Assembly: GCA_017379255.1 (NCBI GenBank)
Contig: JAFNWZ010000362.1
Span: forward strand, 1-11,315
Direction of reading: 5' to 3'
DNA from: Akkermansia sp.
GTDB taxonomy: Bacteria; Verrucomicrobiota; Verrucomicrobiia; Verrucomicrobiales; Akkermansiaceae
DNA length: 11,315 bases
The notes beneath the pieces were generated by a model, which was not told the origin of the DNA, searched no databases, and worked only from the letters and a program-made list of their open reading frames with translations. Below, piece after piece: positions 7,550 to 11,315 of this stretch. Positions within the stretch are counted from its first letter, which is position 1; each line of letters starts with the position of its first letter. A program made the translations under genes and the position numbers.

Positions 7550-8705
7550 ACTTCTTAGGGAAGGAAACCTTTACCTTCTTGCTCTTCCAGGCGCGGATGA
7601 AATCCTGTTGCAGACGGGCAATGGAGCGGTGCGGTTTAATCAGCTCCTGGGCCGCCTCATCTGCCGGCTTACCATCAATCAGGGCCTGCAGGTACGCCTT
7701 CATGGCGTCCACTCCCTTCTTACCATCCAGGTGAACAAAGAAGGCAACCGTCATCACCGAAAGCATGTATGTATCCTTGCCCTGCGGCATATAGCCATAC
7801 ATGGTCTGCTGGTCCATGGTGAAGAAATCCTCCAGCGAGAAGTCGAAATCCAATGCACCGCGGTCTGCACGCTGCTTAGCCGCATGCAGAATCAGCGAGA
7901 ACCCGCGGTCAAAGTCCAGGTCTTCGCCCACATAAGGAACATAGCCCACATATTCAGCCCAGCCCTCGTTTGCCCAGATAGGCAGATTATTGAGCAGGAA
8001 CTGCTGGTGGGTCAGCTCATGCACCAGGGCGTGAGTGTCAATATCCTCCTTGACTACTGAGCCATTGGCTCCAATGCCCAGCGAGGGGAACGGAATCATC
8101 ACCTTGTCCATGGCGATGTGTTCCTCTTTGATAACTTGGGGCGTGCCAGGGGCTACATTAGCCGGTCTGCGGAACGCCCCCAGGAACACACCTGCTGAAT
8201 TGCGGGGACCGCCCGCCGCATAGTATGCCTCCATCGTGGGCTGCAGCTGCACCAGGAACTTCTTATCGCCGCGCTCGGCCGTGGCGCGAGGTACGGGAAT
8301 CTCCCCGCCTATGGCCTTGTTGGCCGCATAAGCGCACTCGCAAAGACGCGCCACGGTTTTCTGGGCGGCGGCATCCAGCTTGACAGGAGACACATACAGG
8401 AAATGATTGGACGTATAGGCAAAACCCGGCCCCCCCTGCGGCCCCGGAGCAAGCTCCGTATCCTTCGGCACAGAAACTTTGCGGGGCCAATCGCCGGGGT
8501 TCTTCACGCGAACATTCTTCACCCCCATTTCGCGCAGCTCCTTCTTCTTGCGGCTGGCAGCCTTGCGCACATCGCGCTCCTTGGCCTTCCTGGCCTTGGC
8601 GGAACGCTTTGTCCTGGCGGGAGCATCGTCATCTGCGGCCGATGCCACATAAGAAAGCGGCATCAGCAGCATCAGACCGGCAAGCAGCAAATGCAGCAGC
8701 TTCAT
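7548..8705 (-). CDS. Secreted zincin-like metallopeptidase candidate (gluzincin type)
   Basis: A 385-residue exported protein. It starts with a signal peptide (1-23, hydrophobic core then ASA before A24). A short acidic stretch (ADDD, 24-27) and a strongly basic region (about 31-58, many Lys and Arg) follow. The body holds a zinc-peptidase signature: HELTH (229-233) with the catalytic glutamate 230, then LPIWANEGWAEYVGY (241-255), where Glu247 is the likely third zinc ligand. This spacing and the 'P-W-x-x-EG-x-AEY' context match MA-clan peptidases of the kind found in DUF1570-like proteins. The C-terminal third is helical and resembles the back half of such domains. The substrate is unknown and proteolysis is inferred, not shown. 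The gene starts 6 bases after the argJ stop codon, so it is almost certainly read from the argJ transcript, although the two functions have no obvious link. It ends at the bidirectional hairpin. Confidence 0.75.
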   Translation of the reverse strand: MKLLHLLLAGLMLLMPLSYVASAADDDAPARTKRSAKARKAKERDVRKAASRKKKELREMGVKNVRVKNPGDWPRKVSVPKDTELAPGPQGGPGFAYTSNHFLYVSPVKLDAAAQKTVARLCECAYAANKAIGGEIPVPRATAERGDKKFLVQLQPTMEAYYAAGGPRNSAGVFLGAFRRPANVAPGTPQVIKEEHIAMDKVMIPFPSLGIGANGSVVKEDIDTHALVHELTHQQFLLNNLPIWANEGWAEYVGYVPYVGEDLDFDRGFSLILHAAKQRADRGALDFDFSLEDFFTMDQQTMYGYMPQGKDTYMLSVMTVAFFVHLDGKKGVDAMKAYLQALIDGKPADEAAQELIKPHRSIARLQQDFIRAWKSKKVKVSFPKK

Positions 8706-8711
8706 ACCATA

Positions 8712-9968
8712 TCAGCGGGTAAGGCCATCTCGCTTGGCCTGGTTCCAATAGGCGTACTCTGAGCGGTTGAAATCAACATACTCGGGAGAAAGGTCGGTGG
8801 TGTAGACCACATAATCCTCAGAACCCAGGTTGAGATTGATGATAATTTCGAACTCCCGGGCCTGCACGCGCTCACGCAGGTCATCGCTGGGGGTATCCGT
8901 CTGTTCACCACCGCGGCAGGCAGGCAGACCGGCAATGTCGATATCCACCTTCTCTTCCACCACCAGGGCACCGGAGTAGCCTACAGCGTGGATAATGCGG
9001 CCCCAATTCGGGTCGCCACCGTTCCAAGAGCTCTTCACGAGGTTGGACTTAGCCACGCCCTCTGCCACCTTGCGGGCTTCTTCCTGCGTGGGGGCCCCCT
9101 GCACCTTCACGGTCACAAACTTCGTCACGCGCTCGCCATCCTGCACGATGCGCTTGGCCTGCTCCAGCATCACATAATGCAGAGCCGCCACAAATTCATC
9201 CCACCCCTCGGCGCCGGGTTCCAACTGCACCCCGGAAGCACCGTTTGCCAGCACCAGGGTAGTATCGTTGGTGCTCATGTCACCGTCAATAGTGATGCGG
9301 TTGAACGAATGCTCCACACCATGGCGCACGATGGCATCCAGATGCTCGCGGGAGACCCCAGCGTCAGTGCAGATAAGGCAGATCATCGTAGCCATGCAGG
9401 GGGAAATCATGCCGGCACCCTTGCAGCAGGAGCCAATGCGCACCTGTCTGCCGCCGATGGTGATTTCTACGGCTACTTCCTTCTCTCGCGTATCACTGGT
9501 AATGATAGCAGAGGCCACGTTGTGCCCGTTTTCGGCAGAAAGATTCGAGCAAAGCTCCGGCAGACGCGGCGTAATGCGCATCATGGGCATGGGCAGGCCA
9601 ATCACGCCCGTGGAGCAGACTGCCACCTCGCTGGGAGTAAGCCCCAGCTGCTCAGCCACCACGCGGCATTCGGTGCGGGCATCCTCCACACCGCGCACGC
9701 CGGTGCAGGCGTTGGCGTTGCCACTGTTTGCCACAATGGCGCGGATATTGCCGCGGGTGAGGTGGTGCTCGCTCACGCGCACACAGGCAGCGCGCACCCG
9801 GTTCGTCGTAAACGTGCCGGAAGAAGTGGTCGGCAGCTCAGAATATACCAGTGCCAGATCCAGGCGCGTCGCCTCCGGCTTCTTGATACCGCAGCTCAGC
9901 GCATTAGCCACATACCCCTTAGCGGCGGTAACGCCACCCTCAATGCTTTTCATTGTACCAACGGACAT
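8712..9968 (-). CDS. argJ: Bifunctional ornithine acetyltransferase / N-acetylglutamate synthase
   Basis: Transfers the acetyl group from N-acetylornithine to glutamate, recycling N-acetylglutamate in arginine synthesis; some family members also use acetyl-CoA. The 418-residue protein is a self-cleaving Ntn-type enzyme. The motif CKGAGMISPCMATM (182-195) marks the cleavage site between Ala193 and Thr194, giving an alpha chain of about 193 residues and a beta chain with Thr194 as N-terminal nucleophile. Further family marks are VANSGNANACTG (79-90), CSTGVIG, FNRITIDGDMSTNDT in the beta chain and GGDPNWGRI near the end. The Asn usual before Met-Ala-Thr is Cys191. The start at 9968 (MSVGTMK) fits the promoter; other in-frame ATGs exist at 9995, which would lie upstream of the -10 box, and at 9953 (MKSIEGG), a reasonable alternative. 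The peptidase gene follows after 6 bases. Confidence 0.95.
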   Translation of the reverse strand: MSVGTMKSIEGGVTAAKGYVANALSCGIKKPEATRLDLALVYSELPTTSSGTFTTNRVRAACVRVSEHHLTRGNIRAIVANSGNANACTGVRGVEDARTECRVVAEQLGLTPSEVAVCSTGVIGLPMPMMRITPRLPELCSNLSAENGHNVASAIITSDTREKEVAVEITIGGRQVRIGSCCKGAGMISPCMATMICLICTDAGVSREHLDAIVRHGVEHSFNRITIDGDMSTNDTTLVLANGASGVQLEPGAEGWDEFVAALHYVMLEQAKRIVQDGERVTKFVTVKVQGAPTQEEARKVAEGVAKSNLVKSSWNGGDPNWGRIIHAVGYSGALVVEEKVDIDIAGLPACRGGEQTDTPSDDLRERVQAREFEIIINLNLGSEDYVVYTTDLSPEYVDFNRSEYAYWNQAKRDGLTR

Positions 9969-9978
9969 AGTGAAAGTA

Positions 9979-10007
9979 ATAATATTTGTACACACCTACT
10001 TTGCCAC
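9979..10007 (-). promoter_or_regulatory. Probable argJ promoter
   Basis: Read on the minus strand: GTGGCA (10007-10002), a 17-bp spacer and TATTAT (9984-9979). The -10 box ends 10 bases before the ATG at 9968, giving a leader of only about 3-4 bases. The -35 box matches weakly. Transcripts from the promoter at 10151-10124 could also read into argJ if the hairpin between them is passed. Confidence 0.5.
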
Positions 10008-10029
10008 ATTTTCCCAGCATTTTCAAGCC

Positions 10030-10118
10030 TAAACATGAACCACCCCGGCTGCCTTTCAGCAACCGGGGTGGTGTCAACTTTTCTCTCTCTTTTACTGAAC
10101 CTCGCTCTCGCGGGTACG
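10030..10118 (-). ncRNA. Candidate small RNA or argJ leader between hisC and argJ
   Basis: A strong promoter (10151-10124) predicts a transcript starting near 10117-10119. The first 65 or so bases contain no ATG-initiated frame. The 5' part can fold into a short hairpin with a GAGA tetraloop and one bulged A (10115-10099). A purine-rich single-stranded linker follows (10098-10073, with an AG repeat), then a GC-rich hairpin (10072-10039) and a weak U-rich end (UUCAUGUUU). Hairpin, open linker and terminator-like hairpin is a common small-RNA layout. I recognise no known RNA family. Alternatively it is the 5' leader of a longer argJ mRNA, or the promoter belongs to something lost. Both ends are inferred. 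Confidence 0.4.
10039..10072 (-). terminator. GC-rich hairpin between hisC and argJ
   Basis: A 10-bp perfect stem (ACCACCCCGG, 10039-10048, with CCGGGGTGGT, 10063-10072) that extends by 3 more pairs across one C-A mismatch. On the minus strand it is followed by UUCAUGUUU, a modest U-run; on the plus strand by a long pyrimidine run (ACTTTTCTCTCTCTTTT). It probably ends hisC transcripts and the candidate small RNA before argJ, and would also stop any plus-strand transcription. Confidence 0.6.
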
Positions 10119-10123
10119 TCTGT

Positions 10124-10151
10124 ATTTTATCAAATTATCCTACCATGTCAA
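10124..10151 (-). promoter_or_regulatory. Strong consensus promoter downstream of hisC
   Basis: On the minus strand: a perfect TTGACA (10151-10146), a 16-bp spacer and TAAAAT (10129-10124). This is the closest match to the sigma70 consensus in the window. Unlike the other promoters here it has no start codon just after it: the next ATG on that strand is at 10036 and argJ begins at 9968. It therefore either drives a non-coding RNA or gives argJ a long leader of about 150 bases. Confidence 0.65.
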
Positions 10152-10175
10152 GGGGATTTTTTTAATAAAATTACA

Positions 10176-11273
10176 CTATTTTTGTAGAATTTTATTCAGC
10201 ACCTCAATGCAGCGGGCATTTTCACGGTCATTGCCGATAGTGATGCGGATGTATTCATGCAATCCATAGGCAGCCATGGGACGCATGATAACCCCTTGGG
10301 CAAGAGCCAGTTTGAACACCTCCACCCCATTTCCCACATTCACGAGGATGAAATTAGTGTGGCTGGGCACATACTCCAGCCCCAGCTGTTCAAAGAACTC
10401 CACATACTGGCGGCGGCCGCGGCAAACCATCTCCACCGAACGGGCAATGTGTTCCTTGTCATCCAACGCAGCCAGGGCTCCCACCTGCGCAAAGGAATTG
10501 ACATTGAACGGCGAGCGGGCCTTGTTCAGCAAATCGGCAATCTCTGGTGTCGTAATGGCATAGCCGCAGCGCGCCCCCGCCAGGCCGTATGCCTTGGAGA
10601 ACGTGCGCAGCACCGCCACATTCCTGCCCTCCTTCACAAACTTCACACTATCCGTGGGCAGCCCGGCAAACTCGATGTAAGCCTCATCAATTGCCACCAC
10701 CACATGCTCCGGCACGCGGGAGATAAAAGACTCCAGCTCATCCTGCGTCACCATCGTCCCCACCGGGTTAGTCGGGTTTGTGATAAATACCAGGCGGGTC
10801 TGCGGGGTAATGGCCGCCAGCATGGCGTCCAGATGGTGCGTCCACTTATCACGGTTAGGAATGGACACATAATCCGCCCCCAGCAACTTCGCCACAATCG
10901 GGTACAGCGTAAAGGCATAATCCGCGGCAATCACCTGAGTACCGGGGCGCAGCAGCGCATGCCCCAGCAGCTCAATCAGCTCACTGCTGCCATTGGCCAC
11001 CACCGTGTTGGCAAAATCCACCCCGTGCTCTGCCGACACACGGCTGCGCAGCGCAAACGAAGCACCATCCGGGTAAATATGAACGCCAGCAGCTGCCTGC
11101 TGCATAGCCTCCACCGCCTTGGGCGAAGGGCCCATGGAATTTTCGTTGGAAGCCAGCTTCACAATATCCTCCGGCCGCAGCCCCAGCTCGCGCGCCGTTT
11201 CCTCAATCGGCTTACCGGGCTGGTAAGCCACCAGCTCATACACATTCGAATTAGCAAAGGGAATAATGCTCAT
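10176..11273 (-). CDS. hisC: Histidinol-phosphate aminotransferase
   Basis: A PLP-dependent fold-type I aminotransferase of 365 residues, the normal length for HisC. It converts imidazole-acetol phosphate and glutamate to histidinol phosphate in histidine synthesis. Visible in order: LASNENSMGPSPKAVEAM near the N-terminus, VANGSSELIELLG, NPTNPVGT (the PLP-contacting Asn region), AIDEAYIEF with the PLP-ring aspartate, FSKAYGLAGARCGY with the Schiff-base Lys227, SHTNFILVNV and a C-terminal substrate-binding arginine in YIRITIG. Some relatives act on aromatic amino acids or cobalamin precursors (CobD-like), but the motifs fit HisC best. No other his gene is in the window. It appears to be a single-gene unit with a promoter at the right edge. 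Confidence 0.92.
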   Translation of the reverse strand: MSIIPFANSNVYELVAYQPGKPIEETARELGLRPEDIVKLASNENSMGPSPKAVEAMQQAAAGVHIYPDGASFALRSRVSAEHGVDFANTVVANGSSELIELLGHALLRPGTQVIAADYAFTLYPIVAKLLGADYVSIPNRDKWTHHLDAMLAAITPQTRLVFITNPTNPVGTMVTQDELESFISRVPEHVVVAIDEAYIEFAGLPTDSVKFVKEGRNVAVLRTFSKAYGLAGARCGYAITTPEIADLLNKARSPFNVNSFAQVGALAALDDKEHIARSVEMVCRGRRQYVEFFEQLGLEYVPSHTNFILVNVGNGVEVFKLALAQGVIMRPMAAYGLHEYIRITIGNDRENARCIEVLNKILQK

Positions 11274-11287
11274 ATCTCTTGCACCCC

Positions 11288-11315
11288 ATTATACCCATGC
11301 CCCCTCCCGGCGCAA
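11288..11315 (-). promoter_or_regulatory. Sigma70-type promoter of hisC at the window edge
   Basis: On the minus strand: TTGCGC (11315-11310), a 16-bp spacer and a perfect TATAAT (11293-11288). The -10 box ends 14 bases before the hisC ATG at 11273, so the leader would be about 7-8 bases (AAGAGAT before ATG). The -35 box touches the edge of the window, so anything further upstream is unseen. Confidence 0.65.

Noticed and set aside
10076..10095. CT-rich run as a simple-sequence phase-variation tract
   Set aside because: The dinucleotide repeat is only about five units long, interrupted by T runs, and not in a coding frame or between the -35 and -10 boxes of a gene promoter.
8988..10187. A 399-codon open frame on the plus strand, antisense to argJ
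   Set aside because: It mirrors argJ, which has complete family motifs; the translated product is rich in His, Ala and Gly with no recognisable domain. Long antisense frames are expected in GC-rich genes with strong codon bias.

Overview
The window reads as ordinary chromosomal DNA from a Gram-negative bacterium of the Planctomycetota-Verrucomicrobiota-Chlamydiota type, most likely a verrucomicrobium related to Akkermansia. The grounds are a fused MurC-MurB protein, a cell-wall/division cluster cut down to murC/murB-ddl-ftsQ, a large GH36-like glycosidase with a lysine-rich tail, a moderately high GC content, and the lack of Shine-Dalgarno sequences in front of the genes. The genus cannot be fixed from the sequence alone. 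I see no insertion sequence, phage gene, CRISPR array, tRNA or rRNA.

Layout. Bases 1-2253 (+) are the 3' part of a clan GH-D (GH36-like) glycoside hydrolase whose start lies outside the window; a clear intrinsic terminator at 2268-2292 closes it. A sigma70-type promoter at 2344-2371 then opens a left-to-right block: murC/murB fusion (2384-4690), ddl (4709-5632), ftsQ (5658-6566), then, with a probable promoter of its own, an FKBP-type prolyl isomerase (6640-7275) and a two-helix small membrane protein (7297-7488). A strong hairpin at 7510-7540 separates this block from genes coming the other way.

On the minus strand, reading from the right edge, hisC (11273-10176) has its promoter at the very edge of the window. 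A 207-base gap follows. It holds the best consensus promoter of the window, a candidate small RNA or leader with two hairpins, and the argJ promoter. Next come argJ (9968-8712) and, 6 bases further on, a secreted zincin-like peptidase (8705-7548).

How the genes fit together. MurB and MurC catalyse consecutive steps (UDP-MurNAc formation and addition of L-Ala), Ddl makes the D-Ala-D-Ala end of the stem peptide, and FtsQ is the periplasmic scaffold of the divisome, so this block couples peptidoglycan precursor supply to division. ArgJ and HisC belong to arginine and histidine synthesis. The glycosidase and the peptidase are likely exported.

The most interesting points are: a set of promoters whose -10 boxes lie only 6-14 bases before the start codons, suggesting leaderless or nearly leaderless mRNAs; the candidate small RNA between hisC and argJ; the MurC-MurB fusion; the shortened division cluster; and an acidic run followed by a lysine-rich tract in two unrelated, probably exported proteins. 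I found no clear sign of a wholly new multi-gene system.
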